A DNA stretch of 26,269 bases from Polyangiaceae bacterium. Lineage in GTDB: Bacteria > Myxococcota > Polyangia > Polyangiales > Polyangiaceae. Within the stretch, counting starts at the first letter, position 1, and the number at the start of each line of letters is the position of its first letter. The stretch covers positions 1 to 26,269 of the forward strand of contig JAICTU010000055.1 of the NCBI GenBank assembly GCA_025936205.1, written 5' to 3'. The position numbers and the translations under genes are program-made. Under the pieces are notes generated by a model, which worked only from the letters and a program-made list of their open reading frames with translations, ran no database searches and was not told where the DNA came from. Positions 1-8,135 of this stretch are shown here, in pieces.

Positions 1-1058
1 GGCTTGCGGTAGCGCTCGTAGGCGAACTTCGGTCCCCAGTAGAGCGCCTCGGGCGTGATCGGCCAGTTGAAGGCGCTGAGCGGGAAGCCCGCCCGCGTGG
101 GCATGACCTCGGGCTTGCCTCCCGCAGCCCGGCGGACCCGGGCGCCCTGATAGATGTTGAGCCCCAGAAAATCAGTCGGCGCGGCGATCAGCTCCAGGTC
201 TCCCGCGGCCAGTTGCGGCACGTCCTTGCCGAACAGACGCCAGCCGTCTTCCGGATACTGACCGAGCAGCACCGGGTCCGTCCACCAGGTGAGATTCCAG
301 TGGTTCGGCTCGACCACGGAGTACATCAGCTCGCGCGCCGCGGAGATGTCTTCTGCCGAGTCGCTGTCGGGCAGCTTGGGAAAGCCCATCGGCGCGAAGC
401 CGACGCGCGCCGGACGGGGGCTCGCCGCGCGGATGGCCTGCACGCTGCGGCCGTGCGCCAAGAGCGCGTGGTGACCGCAGCGCAGCATCTCGGCCAGCGA
501 GAACTTCAAGCCGGGCGCATGACGGCCGTCATAGTGGCCGTAGCCTACGAACACCTGGGGCTCGTTCAACGTCATCCAGTGTTCCACACGGTCGCCGAGC
601 TTGCGCACGCACAAATCGGTGTAGTCCGCGAACCAAGACGCGACGTCGCGATTGAGCCAACCGCCGCGATGGTAGAGATCGAGCGGCAAGTCCCAGTGGA
701 ACAGCGTGACGTATGGGGTGATGCGCGCGGCGAGCAGCTCGTCCACCAGGCGATCGTAAAAGGCCAGCCCCGCGGGGTTCAACGCGCCCGTGCCCGTGGG
801 GATGATACGCGGCCAGCTCAGGCTGAAGCGGTAGCCGGTGAGACCGAGCTGCCGAAACAACCCCACGTCTTCCGCGAAGCGATGATAGTGATCGCTCGAT
901 ACTTCGGCGTTGTGGCCGCCGTGGATGGCGCCGGCCTTTTCACACAGCATGTCCCAGATCGAAAGGCCGCGGCCGCCGCTGCGTGCGCCCCCTTCGACCT
1001 GATAGGCGGCCGTGGCCGCGCCCCACACGAATCGATCGGGAAATGCCTGGATGCCCAT
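1..1058 (-). CDS. Beta-glucosidase / GH1 glycoside hydrolase (partial, 3' end outside window)
   Basis: Glycoside hydrolase family 1 enzymes cleave beta-linked glucosides or galactosides by a retaining mechanism. Translating the minus strand from ATG at 1058 gives a protein starting MGIQAFPDRFVWG, followed by the GH1 N-terminal signature AATAAYQVEGG. The acid/base motif TLNEP is encoded at about 558-572. The reading frame stays open to the window edge, ending ITPEALYWGPKFAYERY, which in GH1 enzymes lies shortly before the nucleophile motif (I/V)TENG; that motif is therefore off-window. About 352 residues are visible of a usual 440-480. No signal peptide is seen, so the enzyme is probably cytoplasmic. 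The start is chosen because the family's N-terminal strand follows it directly and an AAGAGG-like site lies upstream. The gene is divergent from the aldo/keto reductase with 74 bp between starts. Substrate is not determinable. Confidence 0.93.
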   Translation of the reverse strand, partial: MGIQAFPDRFVWGAATAAYQVEGGARSGGRGLSIWDMLCEKAGAIHGGHNAEVSSDHYHRFAEDVGLFRQLGLTGYRFSLSWPRIIPTGTGALNPAGLAFYDRLVDELLAARITPYVTLFHWDLPLDLYHRGGWLNRDVASWFADYTDLCVRKLGDRVEHWMTLNEPQVFVGYGHYDGRHAPGLKFSLAEMLRCGHHALLAHGRSVQAIRAASPRPARVGFAPMGFPKLPDSDSAEDISAARELMYSVVEPNHWNLTWWTDPVLLGQYPEDGWRLFGKDVPQLAAGDLELIAAPTDFLGLNIYQGARVRRAAGGKPEVMPTRAGFPLSAFNWPITPEALYWGPKFAYERYRK

Positions 1059-1132
1059 CGCCAGCGCCCTCTTACCATGGAAGGCAGCGCTCCGTTGTGG
1101 CCGAATCGGCAGCACTGATTTACGCTGCGCGC

Positions 1133-1987
1133 ATGCAAACGGGCGAGCAGGCGAGATCGTGGGGCACGACACAACGACCGGTCGCGCGCATCGGCCAGGG
1201 TACCTGGCACCTGGAGGGAGACGACGAAAAAGGCGCGATCGCCGCGCTGCAACGCGGGCTCGATCGCGGCATGACGCACATCGACACCGCGGAGCTCTAC
1301 GGCTCCGGCCGCGCCGAAGCAGTCGTGGGCAAGGCGATCGCAGGCCGACGTGACGAGCTGTTCCTGGTGAGCAAGGTGATGCCGAGCAACGCCAGCCGGT
1401 CGGGCACGATCGAGGCTTGCGAGCGCAGCCTGAAATATCTCCGCACAGATCGGCTCGACTGCTATCTGCTGCACTGGCCCGGGTCATACCCGCTCGAGGA
1501 CACGATCGCCGCGTTCGAACAGCTGTGCGAGCAAGGGAAAATCCTCTCCTGGGGCGTGAGCAACTTCGACGAGCAAGACCTGGCACAGGCGCTCGAGATC
1601 GCCGGCCCCGGGCGCATCGCCTGCAATCAGGTGCTCTACAACCTGGAAGAGCGGCGCATCGAGCACGCGGTCCTGCCCTTCTGTGAGCAGCACGGCATCG
1701 CGCTGGTCGGCTACACACCGTTCGGCACCGCGCACGGCCTGCCGCGCGGCAACGGCGGGAAGCTGCTCACGGAGATCGCCGCCCGCCACGGCGCGACGCC
1801 GCGCCAGGTGATCCTGGCTTTCCTCACGCGGCGAACCAGCTTGTTCGCCATCCCCAAGGCAAGTCAACCGGCGCACACCGAGGAGAATGCGGGCGCTCTC
1901 GAGCTCCAGCTGTCCGCGCAGGACGAGCAGGCCATCGATGCGGCATTCCCGCTCGGACGGCGGCGCTCCGGTGTAGCGATGCTGTGA
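1133..1987 (+). CDS. Aldo/keto reductase
   Basis: NAD(P)H-dependent reductase of aldehydes, ketones or sugars with a TIM-barrel fold; 284 residues, typical for the family. The catalytic tetrad is visible: Asp51 and Tyr56 in HIDTAELYGSG, Lys81 in LVSKVMP and His114 in YLLHWPG. Further family motifs are GVSNF, the NQ of CNQVLYN, YTPFG and, near the C-terminus, the cofactor-phosphate contact IPKAS. The frame is open 50 codons further upstream, but that extension would run into the divergent GH1 gene and has no family resemblance, so ATG 1133 is preferred. It resembles the YeaE-like bacterial subgroup rather than plant or fungal xylose reductases, but the substrate cannot be read from sequence. 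Pairing with a GH1 gene suggests carbohydrate metabolism (inference). Confidence 0.92.
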   Translation: MQTGEQARSWGTTQRPVARIGQGTWHLEGDDEKGAIAALQRGLDRGMTHIDTAELYGSGRAEAVVGKAIAGRRDELFLVSKVMPSNASRSGTIEACERSLKYLRTDRLDCYLLHWPGSYPLEDTIAAFEQLCEQGKILSWGVSNFDEQDLAQALEIAGPGRIACNQVLYNLEERRIEHAVLPFCEQHGIALVGYTPFGTAHGLPRGNGGKLLTEIAARHGATPRQVILAFLTRRTSLFAIPKASQPAHTEENAGALELQLSAQDEQAIDAAFPLGRRRSGVAML

Positions 1988-2072
1988 GGGAAAGAGCGCG
2001 ATCCGCGCGTTCCGGGGCAACGCCTCGGCACCTACCTCCTTCCAGTGGCAGCGTTTTCGCGCATAGCTCCCC

Positions 2073-2101
2073 TTGTAAGTCCGGAGGCCCGAGGCTAGTC
2101 T
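2073..2101 (+). promoter_or_regulatory. Candidate sigma-70-type promoter for the GT2 operon
   Basis: TTGTAA at 2073-2078 is followed by a 17-bp spacer and TAGTCT at 2096-2101. Both hexamers match the consensus only partly, but spacing and position fit the operon that begins at 2193, leaving a leader of about 85 nt. The rest of the 205-bp gap after the aldo/keto reductase shows no gene and no convincing terminator. Confidence 0.3.
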
Positions 2102-2192
2102 AGCTGCAATCCGGAATGGCCCCTGGGCGTCGATGCCACATCCACTGCGCGAGCCGCAGCTCGTAGACCGAAGCGCCTCGGATGGGAGCTCC

Positions 2193-3185
2193 ATGACCAC
2201 GGCGGGCGTCGTTGGCCGGGACACAGAACTGCGTGCCGGGCAGCAGGGCGAGTCCAGCGAGCGACTCGCGCCTGGATACTCCATCGTTGTCCCTGTCTAT
2301 CGAGGGCAGGAGACGTTGCCCTTGTTGGTGGAGCGCCTCGAGCAGGTGCTGCCGGGTCTCGGCGGCGACTACGAGATCGTGCTGGTCAACGACGGCAGCC
2401 CGGATGACAGCTGGGCCGTGATCCTCGAGCTCGCGCAGAAATATCCCGCGATCCGCGGCATCAGCCTGATGCGAAACTATGGCCAGCACAACGCCACGTT
2501 GTGTGGCCTGTGCGAGGCGCGCTTCGACGTGACCATCACCATGGACGACGACCTCCAGCATGCGCCCGAGCACATTCCGGTGCTGCTGGCCAAGCTGTCC
2601 GAGGGCAATGACGTCGTGTACGCGGTGTGGAAAGAACGCAAGCACGGCTTCCCACGCGGCTTCTTTGCAGCCGTGATCAAGCGCACGGTGGCCTGGGTCA
2701 TGGGGACCAAGAACGTGCGCGACATCGGTGCGTTCCGAGCGATCCGCACCGACGTGCGCAGAGCTTTTTCGGGCTTTCACGGCAATGACGTGCTGGTCGA
2801 CGTGCTGCTGTCCTGGGGGACGACGCGCTTCGCCGCCGTGCCGATGGAGGAAGCCGAGCGCGCAGCGGGAACCTCGAACTACACGCTCTGGAGACTGATC
2901 CAGGTCTCTCTGTTGGTGCTCACGAGCTACACGACCGTGCCGCTGCGGCTGGCGAACTTCGTGGGCTTGTTCTTCACGCTGTTTGGCGCGGCTGCTTTTC
3001 TGCACGTCCTCTACACGTACTTTTGGCTGGGTTCGATTCCCGGGTTCTCCTTCCTCGCGGCGAGCATCTTGCTTTTCGGCGGAGTCCAACTCTTTGCCCT
3101 CGGGATCATTGGCGAGTATCTGGCGCGCATCTTCCAGCGCACGACGGGGCGCCCGCCCTTCACCATCGCGCGCACCACCCGGTGA
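2193..3185 (+). CDS. Polyprenyl-phosphate glycosyltransferase, family 2 (ArnC/GtrB/DPM1-like)
   Basis: This enzyme class transfers a sugar from a nucleotide donor to undecaprenyl phosphate at the cytoplasmic face of the inner membrane. The 330-residue product has a GT-A domain: SIVVPVYRGQETL at about 30-42, VNDGSPDDSW at 65-74, and the metal/donor-binding MDDDLQH at 117-123. Two hydrophobic segments follow, at about 248-277 and 285-312, ending in the GEYLARIFQRTTGRPPF motif characteristic of ArnC/GtrB/DPM1-type enzymes. ATG 2193 is chosen over an in-frame codon 20 residues upstream because GGGAGC lies 5-10 bases before it and the upstream residues look unconserved. The next gene begins 5 bp downstream, so this is the first gene of a three-gene operon. 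The sugar is not determinable; a lipid-linked hexose or amino sugar for the GT-C enzyme at 4935-6734 is the natural hypothesis. Confidence 0.9.
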   Translation: MTTAGVVGRDTELRAGQQGESSERLAPGYSIVVPVYRGQETLPLLVERLEQVLPGLGGDYEIVLVNDGSPDDSWAVILELAQKYPAIRGISLMRNYGQHNATLCGLCEARFDVTITMDDDLQHAPEHIPVLLAKLSEGNDVVYAVWKERKHGFPRGFFAAVIKRTVAWVMGTKNVRDIGAFRAIRTDVRRAFSGFHGNDVLVDVLLSWGTTRFAAVPMEEAERAAGTSNYTLWRLIQVSLLVLTSYTTVPLRLANFVGLFFTLFGAAAFLHVLYTYFWLGSIPGFSFLAASILLFGGVQLFALGIIGEYLARIFQRTTGRPPFTIARTTR

Positions 3186-3190
3186 TCAGC

Positions 3191-3937
3191 ATGAAATGCG
3201 TCGTTCTGCAGCCCTCGTACATCCCCTGGCGCGGCCTCTTCGATCAGATCCAGCGTGCCGACACCTTCGTGTTCTACGATGACGTGCAATACGACAAGCA
3301 CGGCTGGCGAAATCGCAATCAGATCAAGACGGCAAACGGCAAGCTGTGGCTCACGATTCCGGTCAGATGCCGTGGGAATCTGATCGAACGCACGCCGATC
3401 CACGACATCGAGATCGTCTGGAACACGTCTTGGCCGCAGCGCCATCTCGCGTCGATACGGCAATCGTATTCCAAGGCCCCGCACTTTCGCCGGTACCTCC
3501 CGCTGCTCGAGCAGTTCTACGCGCGGAAGGATCGCTTGCTGGCCGACTTCACCATCGATTTCACCATCGCGCTGGCCCAAGAGCTCGGCATCACCCAGAC
3601 GAAATTCCTGCGTTCTTCGCAGCTCAACCTACCCTTCGAAGGTACATCCACCGATCGCCTGCTCCGGCTTTTGAAGGATCTCGGGGCCACGCACTACTAT
3701 TCCGGGCCTTCCGCGCGCGGCTACGTGGAAGAAGAGAAATTCGCGCTGGCGGGGATCCCGATCGAATACATGCAGTACGACTACGTGGAGTATCCGCAGC
3801 TGCACCCGCCCTACGATCCCTTCGTGTCCGTGCTCGACCTGCTGTTCATGACGGGTCCGGATGCGCTCAGCTACATCCGTCAGCAAGATACGAGTGTGAC
3901 CAATGTCCGATCTACGGCCGATCCAAACGTACTTTGA
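3191..3937 (+). CDS. WbqC-like family protein
   Basis: The 248-residue product carries the features of the WbqC family, found in O-antigen and exopolysaccharide loci of many bacteria. These are the N-terminal QPSYIPWRGLFDQI (7-20), FYDDVQYDKHGWRNRN, the central SGPSARGYV and the C-terminal LHPPYDPFVSVLDLLF segment. Biochemistry of the family is poorly established; modification of a glycan or its precursor is usually inferred from context, and I do not assign a reaction. ATG 3191 is selected because the conserved beta-strand MKCVVLQPSYIP begins there and it follows the upstream stop by 5 bp; a longer reading would overlap the GT2 gene. Its last 35 bp overlap the downstream methyltransferase gene in another frame. 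Confidence 0.88.
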   Translation: MKCVVLQPSYIPWRGLFDQIQRADTFVFYDDVQYDKHGWRNRNQIKTANGKLWLTIPVRCRGNLIERTPIHDIEIVWNTSWPQRHLASIRQSYSKAPHFRRYLPLLEQFYARKDRLLADFTIDFTIALAQELGITQTKFLRSSQLNLPFEGTSTDRLLRLLKDLGATHYYSGPSARGYVEEEKFALAGIPIEYMQYDYVEYPQLHPPYDPFVSVLDLLFMTGPDALSYIRQQDTSVTNVRSTADPNVL

Positions 3938-4517
3938 AGAGCGCATACAAGAGCACGGCGCTTCTCCGCGCGGAGTAGATTGGAACTCCTCCACGGCGCA
4001 GGAGGCCCGGTTTGGGCAGCTGCTGCGTGTCGTGCAACAACCGGGTCCGTTTTCTGTACTGGACTACGGCTCCGGCTACGGGGCGCTCGCGGACTATCTC
4101 GAACGCGAGAAATACGACGCGGACTACATCGGCTACGACATGCTGGAGAGCGCCGTCGCGCTGGCGGAGGAGCATCACCGGGGCAAGCCGCGGCGCAAGT
4201 TCTTCTCGGACTTGGCGCAGCTACCCACCGTCGACTATGCGGTGGCGAGCGGCGTCTTCAACTACCGCGGCCCGATTGATTTCGAAAGCTGGACCAAGGT
4301 GGTCGTCGAGGCGCTGACCCAGATGAATCGGCTGAGCTCGCGCGGGTTTGCCAGCACCTTTCTCACCAAATACTCCGACGCGGATCGCATGCTCGAGCAC
4401 CTCTACTACGCCGACCCGCTCTTCCTCTTCGACTATTGCAAGCGCAACTTCTCCAAGAATGTGGCGCTACTGCATGACTACACGCTGTACGACTTCACGA
4501 TCCTGGTGCGCAAATAG
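3903..4517 (+). CDS. Class I SAM-dependent methyltransferase
   Basis: The 204-residue product has SAM-binding motif I, SVLDYGSGYG (51-60), then an acidic residue after strand 2 (IGYDM, Asp79) that would bind the ribose. No membrane segment is seen, so it is cytoplasmic. The C-terminal half, with SFTYSD-like spacing lost and FLTKYSD followed by a DYTLYDFTILV strand, fits the Rossmann methyltransferase fold but gives no substrate clue. It is the last gene of the GT2-WbqC operon; its ATG lies 35 bp inside the WbqC gene, implying translational coupling. Methylation of a sugar, or of a residue attached by the WbqC protein, is inferred from context only. It ends 27 bp from the convergent transporter gene. 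Confidence 0.88.
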   Translation: MSDLRPIQTYFEERIQEHGASPRGVDWNSSTAQEARFGQLLRVVQQPGPFSVLDYGSGYGALADYLEREKYDADYIGYDMLESAVALAEEHHRGKPRRKFFSDLAQLPTVDYAVASGVFNYRGPIDFESWTKVVVEALTQMNRLSSRGFASTFLTKYSDADRMLEHLYYADPLFLFDYCKRNFSKNVALLHDYTLYDFTILVRK

Positions 4518-4535
4518 CCAGGACGCTTGCTGGCT
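4516..4535. terminator. Weak hairpin in the convergent junction
   Basis: AGCCAG at 4516-4521 and CTGGCT at 4530-4535 form a 6-bp stem with an 8-nt loop. It includes part of the methyltransferase stop codon and sits in the 27-bp gap between convergent genes. There is no clear T-tract on either strand, so intrinsic termination is only a possibility. Confidence 0.22.
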
Positions 4536-4544
4536 GTCACTGCC

Positions 4545-4922
4545 TCAGCGCGATGGACCGATCAACGCCACACCGGCGATCACCAGCACCGTGCCCAGCC
4601 AGACGCGAGCTGTGACGACCTCGCGCAAGAACACGGCGCTGAACAGCGTCACGAACAGGACCGACGCGCTGGCGATCGGATAGGCGTAGGACAGATCGAG
4701 CCGCGACAGGCACAACAGCCAGAATACGAACGCCAAGGCCACCAGGGATAACCCCGAACCGCCGCGGAGTAAGCGCGGGAGGGTCAAGAGCTGCTGCCAG
4801 GTCGCCCCTGCTGCCGACGCAGTCCGCGCGTCGTCCATCGTCAGCTTGACGACCAAGTGACCGCCTGCCGAACACAGCATCGATAGCAACAGAAAGATAT
4901 TGCCAACAGCGAAGGGCGACAT
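4545..4922 (-). CDS. Small four-helix membrane transporter (SMR/EamA type; candidate lipid-linked sugar flippase)
   Basis: The 125-residue protein has four predicted membrane segments, at about 5-26, 55-72, 77-98 and 103-122. The pattern LSYAYPIASASVLFVTLFSAVF followed by LREVVTARVWLGTVLVIAGV is typical of small multidrug resistance and ArnE/ArnF-type DMT superfamily members. Such proteins act as dimers; ArnE/F move lipid-linked aminoarabinose across the inner membrane. The start codon is preceded by a strong GAGGAGG site that overlaps the TGA stop of the upstream GT-C gene (TGAGGAGG), with 12 bp between stop and start, so the pair is almost certainly co-translated. A flippase role for the lipid-linked sugar used by the GT-C enzyme is inferred; a drug/metabolite exporter is the alternative. 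Confidence 0.82.
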   Translation of the reverse strand: MSPFAVGNIFLLLSMLCSAGGHLVVKLTMDDARTASAAGATWQQLLTLPRLLRGGSGLSLVALAFVFWLLCLSRLDLSYAYPIASASVLFVTLFSAVFLREVVTARVWLGTVLVIAGVALIGPSR

Positions 4923-4934
4923 AGACCGGCCTCC

Positions 4935-6734
4935 TCAGCCGCTCGAGGGTTTTTCGTCCGTTACGATGGCGGTCGGCGGCGGAGGCTCACTGGGCGGCGC
5001 CGGCAGCACGCGCAGGATCGTTTCACCGGCGTATTGCTGTGCGAGCTCCACCTGATCGAACCAGTGGTAGCCCAGCTCGCGATAGTCATCGAAGCGATGG
5101 CCCGCCAGGATGATGTACTGCTGGTGCTTGTCGCGGGCGCGCCTTGCCAGCGACTTGATGAGCCAGGCTTTGGAGTTGGCGGCGATGGGCTCTGGCTTCA
5201 CCTGATAGCCCTCGATCACGTACCAAGGGCGGCCTGCGTTGCGATACTGCTCGTACGCCTGCTGAGCCGCCTTTCGGTAAAACTTGTACGCGCTGCGCCC
5301 ATAGTCGAAGAAATCTGCCCAGCGCGACTCGTCGCTCCAGCTGGAGGCGACCAGATGGGGACCGGCGGGATAGCGCCCGTAGTGAAACACGCCCGTGCCG
5401 CTGGGGATGTTCTCGTAGATCCAGTGGCGAGCGAGCGCCGCCGTATCGATCTCGACCCGCCGCGCCTCCAAGCCCCAGGCAGGCGCCCAGATCACTCCCG
5501 CAGCCAGCGCGAGACAGAGCGCCGCGTTGCGGATGGCAGACGATGCACTCGCAGCGGGACGCTCCGAAGCGTCGGCTCCCGCCGGTGCGTCCCAGCCCAG
5601 CCGGCACAGCGCGATGCCCACGCCAATGCCGATCACGATGCACAGCGCCATCGCGGGCGCGACCATGTAGTAGCTGCGCGTGGGCCGTCCCCAAAACGCG
5701 GTGATGTACAGCAACGGGAACAGCGCGATCAGGCGCGCGCGCAGATCGCGCACAAAGACCAGGAGCAAGATGCTGAGCGCGGCAGCGACACAGAAGGGCC
5801 AGTGCAGCGAGTACAGCGCCTGAAAAGGAGTCGAGTGCGCACCCGGCGCCTTCGGGCCCGAATAGTAAGAGCTGGTTTCGAGCTGGGCCGCGAGGAAGGC
5901 GCGCAGCTCGAGCGAGGTCGGATTGGCGAGAAATTGTGAAGCCACCGCGACCACGCCAGCGCCCCAGAGCGCTGGGCGGAACAAGGTATTCCGGCAGAGC
6001 TTGCCGAGCGCACGCAGACGCCCCTCCCCATCCCGCGGACTGCTCTCGCCGGCGCTGGCCTCGACTTCACGGAGCGCCGAAAACCAGCTCGCCACGAGGA
6101 AGCAAGGCGCCACCAGCAGTCCCGGCAAGGGTTTGCTGGCCAGCCCGAGCCCTGCAAGGACCCCCGCCCCCAGCCAGGCACGCCAGCTTTTGGAACGTTC
6201 GAGAGTTCCCAGACCAGCAGCGTCGACCGCGTGCGCCAGAAACAGTACCGCTCCGACCTGGCAGGCCGCCTGCACCACGTCGATGCGCACGGTAGCGCGG
6301 GTGAGCCAATCGATGATGGGCCAGGACAGCAGACACGCGCCCAGCGCCGCGCCGGCGCGCCCGAAGCGCGGTGCCACGAATCGATAGCTGGCAATCGCCA
6401 GCGGCAGGGAACACACCCCATAGAAGAAGCGCGCGAGCAGGTAGTGCTCTTCAGCGTCGTAGAAGACGCGCATCGCATACTGAAAGCTGGTCAGACCGCG
6501 CAGCGCCGCGACGGCATGATACAGGGCCGCCAGGCAGTACATGGGGAATGCGCCGTAACCGAACTCCCGGTACTGCCACTCGCCCCCCATGAACGCGACC
6601 GCCTGTTGCACGACGTCGTTCTCATCGACGGACGGTATTTCCAGATTCGTGTGCGCGTTCAGCCAGCGCACGTAAAAGCCCACCGCGCAGCAGAGGACCG
6701 TCCCCGTCGCCCACGCACTCGCCTTCCTGTTCAT
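4935..6734 (-). CDS. GT-C membrane glycosyltransferase (GT39/GT83, ArnT/PMT-like)
   Basis: The 599-residue polytopic protein has about 10-12 hydrophobic segments and a hydrophilic C-terminal domain from about residue 425. GT-C enzymes use polyprenyl-phosphate sugars and act on the non-cytoplasmic side of the membrane. The first helix (about 6-24) is followed by an extracytoplasmic loop carrying PSVDENDV (35-42), the acidic motif expected for GT-C catalysis. The C-terminal domain contains WIYENIPSGTGVFHYGRYPAGP and a YYMVAP segment precedes it, both reminiscent of GT39-like proteins. ATG 6734 is chosen because it directly precedes the first helix; a GTG 19 codons upstream is possible but encodes no conserved sequence. 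It is divergent from wecC and couples to the small transporter downstream. Donor and acceptor are unknown. Confidence 0.82.
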   Translation of the reverse strand: MNRKASAWATGTVLCCAVGFYVRWLNAHTNLEIPSVDENDVVQQAVAFMGGEWQYREFGYGAFPMYCLAALYHAVAALRGLTSFQYAMRVFYDAEEHYLLARFFYGVCSLPLAIASYRFVAPRFGRAGAALGACLLSWPIIDWLTRATVRIDVVQAACQVGAVLFLAHAVDAAGLGTLERSKSWRAWLGAGVLAGLGLASKPLPGLLVAPCFLVASWFSALREVEASAGESSPRDGEGRLRALGKLCRNTLFRPALWGAGVVAVASQFLANPTSLELRAFLAAQLETSSYYSGPKAPGAHSTPFQALYSLHWPFCVAAALSILLLVFVRDLRARLIALFPLLYITAFWGRPTRSYYMVAPAMALCIVIGIGVGIALCRLGWDAPAGADASERPAASASSAIRNAALCLALAAGVIWAPAWGLEARRVEIDTAALARHWIYENIPSGTGVFHYGRYPAGPHLVASSWSDESRWADFFDYGRSAYKFYRKAAQQAYEQYRNAGRPWYVIEGYQVKPEPIAANSKAWLIKSLARRARDKHQQYIILAGHRFDDYRELGYHWFDQVELAQQYAGETILRVLPAPPSEPPPPTAIVTDEKPSSG

Positions 6735-6906
6735 TGCGGCGCGAGCGGCTATAGCATGATGGGCTCGGACCCCGCCGACCCCGTCCGACACCAGGACTGC
6801 CCCACGAGCGACATGTCCAAAGACAACCGGCCAGTCGCCCGCTTCAGCGCCGGGAGTTGGCCTGGCGACTTGTCCGATGGTCTCCCGGCATGGCAGAGCA
6901 CCCGGG

Positions 6907-8118
6907 ATGCTCGTTCCCCGGGATACTCGCGTGTGTGTGGTGGGCCTCGGCTACATCGGCTTGCCGACGGCCGCGGTACTGGCGTCGCGTGGTTACACGA
7001 TTCACGGCGTCGAAGTGGACGCGCGCGCCGCCGACATCATCAACTCCGGGCGGGCGCATATCGTCGAGCCCGACCTGGACATCCTGGTGCGCGCCGCGGT
7101 GGAAACGCGCAAGTTGCGCGCGCACCCGCTGCCGGCCGAAGCGGATGTCTTCCTGATCTGCGTACCGACTCCGGTGGCGCCGGGGCACGTCCCGGATCTC
7201 TCGTATGTCGAGCGGGCGACGGAGTCGATCTGCCCCTACCTGCGTCCGGGCAATCTGGTGATCCTGGAGTCGACGAGCCCGCCGGGGACGACGGAAATGA
7301 TGGCGGAGATCGTTGCCCGCAACAGCCAATTGCAGCCTGGCCAGGTGCATTTCGCGCACGCGCCGGAGCGCGTGCTCCCCGGGCAGATTTTGCGTGAGGT
7401 GGTGCAGAACGATCGCATCGTGGGTGGGCTCGACGCGGCCGCGAGCGAGCGCTGCGCGGAGTTCTATCGCACGTTCGTGGCCGGGCAAGTGCACATCACG
7501 AGCGCGCGCATGGCGGAGACCGCCAAGCTCGTCGAAAACGCATATCGCGACGTGAACATCGCTTTTGCAAACGAGCTCTCGCTGCTCGCCGATCATCTGT
7601 CCCTGGACGTCTGGGATCTGATCGCGCTCGCCAACCGTCACCCGCGCGTGAAGATCCTCAATCCGGGGCCGGGCGTCGGCGGACACTGTATCGCGGTCGA
7701 TCCTTGGTTCCTGGTGCATGCGGCGCCGGAGCTGACACCGCTGATGCGCCAGGCGCGATTGACGAACTCTGCCAAGCCCGGCTGGGTACTGGAGCGCATC
7801 CAGCGGCGCGCGGCACGCCTCAAGCGCGCGCGCATCGCCTGCCTGGGCCTCGCCTACAAGCCGGATATCGATGATTTGCGCGAGTCGCCTGCGCTGGAGG
7901 TGGTGCAGCACCTGGCCGCCACCGGTGAGTACGATCTGCGCGTGGTCGAGCCGAACTTGCCCTCACATCCGGAGTTCCCACTGCTGCCGCTGGCGCAGGC
8001 ACTGGAGGGTGCCGACATGGTGGTGTTCCTGGTGGCCCACCGCGAGTTCAAGAGCATTCCAAAGCCGCTGCTGGCAGAGAAGATCATCTTCGACACCTGC
8101 GGCGCCCTGCGCACCTGA
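6907..8118 (+). CDS. wecC: UDP-N-acetyl-D-mannosamine dehydrogenase (WecC)
   Basis: WecC oxidises UDP-ManNAc twice with NAD+ to give UDP-ManNAcA, a precursor of acidic surface polysaccharides. The 403-residue product begins VCVVGLGYIGLPTAA, with the Rossmann GxGYIG at 13-18. It then shows HIVEPDLD, LESTSPPGTTE, the CPERVLPGQ-type segment (here HAPERVLPGQ), Lys207 in AETAKLVENAYRDVNIAF, and catalytic Cys261 in GPGVGGHCIAVDPW. LAYKPDIDDLRESPA is the C-terminal UDP-binding signature. NIAFANELSLL, ANRHPRV and VDPWF favour WecC over UDP-glucose or UDP-GlcNAc dehydrogenases. ATG 6907 is preferred to an in-frame ATG at 6877 because a CAGAG site lies just before it and the length better fits the family; either is possible. 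wecB follows after 17 bp. Confidence 0.93.
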   Translation: MLVPRDTRVCVVGLGYIGLPTAAVLASRGYTIHGVEVDARAADIINSGRAHIVEPDLDILVRAAVETRKLRAHPLPAEADVFLICVPTPVAPGHVPDLSYVERATESICPYLRPGNLVILESTSPPGTTEMMAEIVARNSQLQPGQVHFAHAPERVLPGQILREVVQNDRIVGGLDAAASERCAEFYRTFVAGQVHITSARMAETAKLVENAYRDVNIAFANELSLLADHLSLDVWDLIALANRHPRVKILNPGPGVGGHCIAVDPWFLVHAAPELTPLMRQARLTNSAKPGWVLERIQRRAARLKRARIACLGLAYKPDIDDLRESPALEVVQHLAATGEYDLRVVEPNLPSHPEFPLLPLAQALEGADMVVFLVAHREFKSIPKPLLAEKIIFDTCGALRT

Positions 8119-8135
8119 ACCAGCGCCGACCCGCG

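Noticed and set aside
213..1118. 301-residue open frame antisense to the GH1 gene
   Set aside because: The opposite strand encodes a clear GH1 enzyme with TLNEP; this frame has no protein-like pattern.
5034..5939. 301-residue open frame antisense to the GT-C gene
   Set aside because: No recognisable motif; the opposite frame has coherent membrane helices and a catalytic motif.
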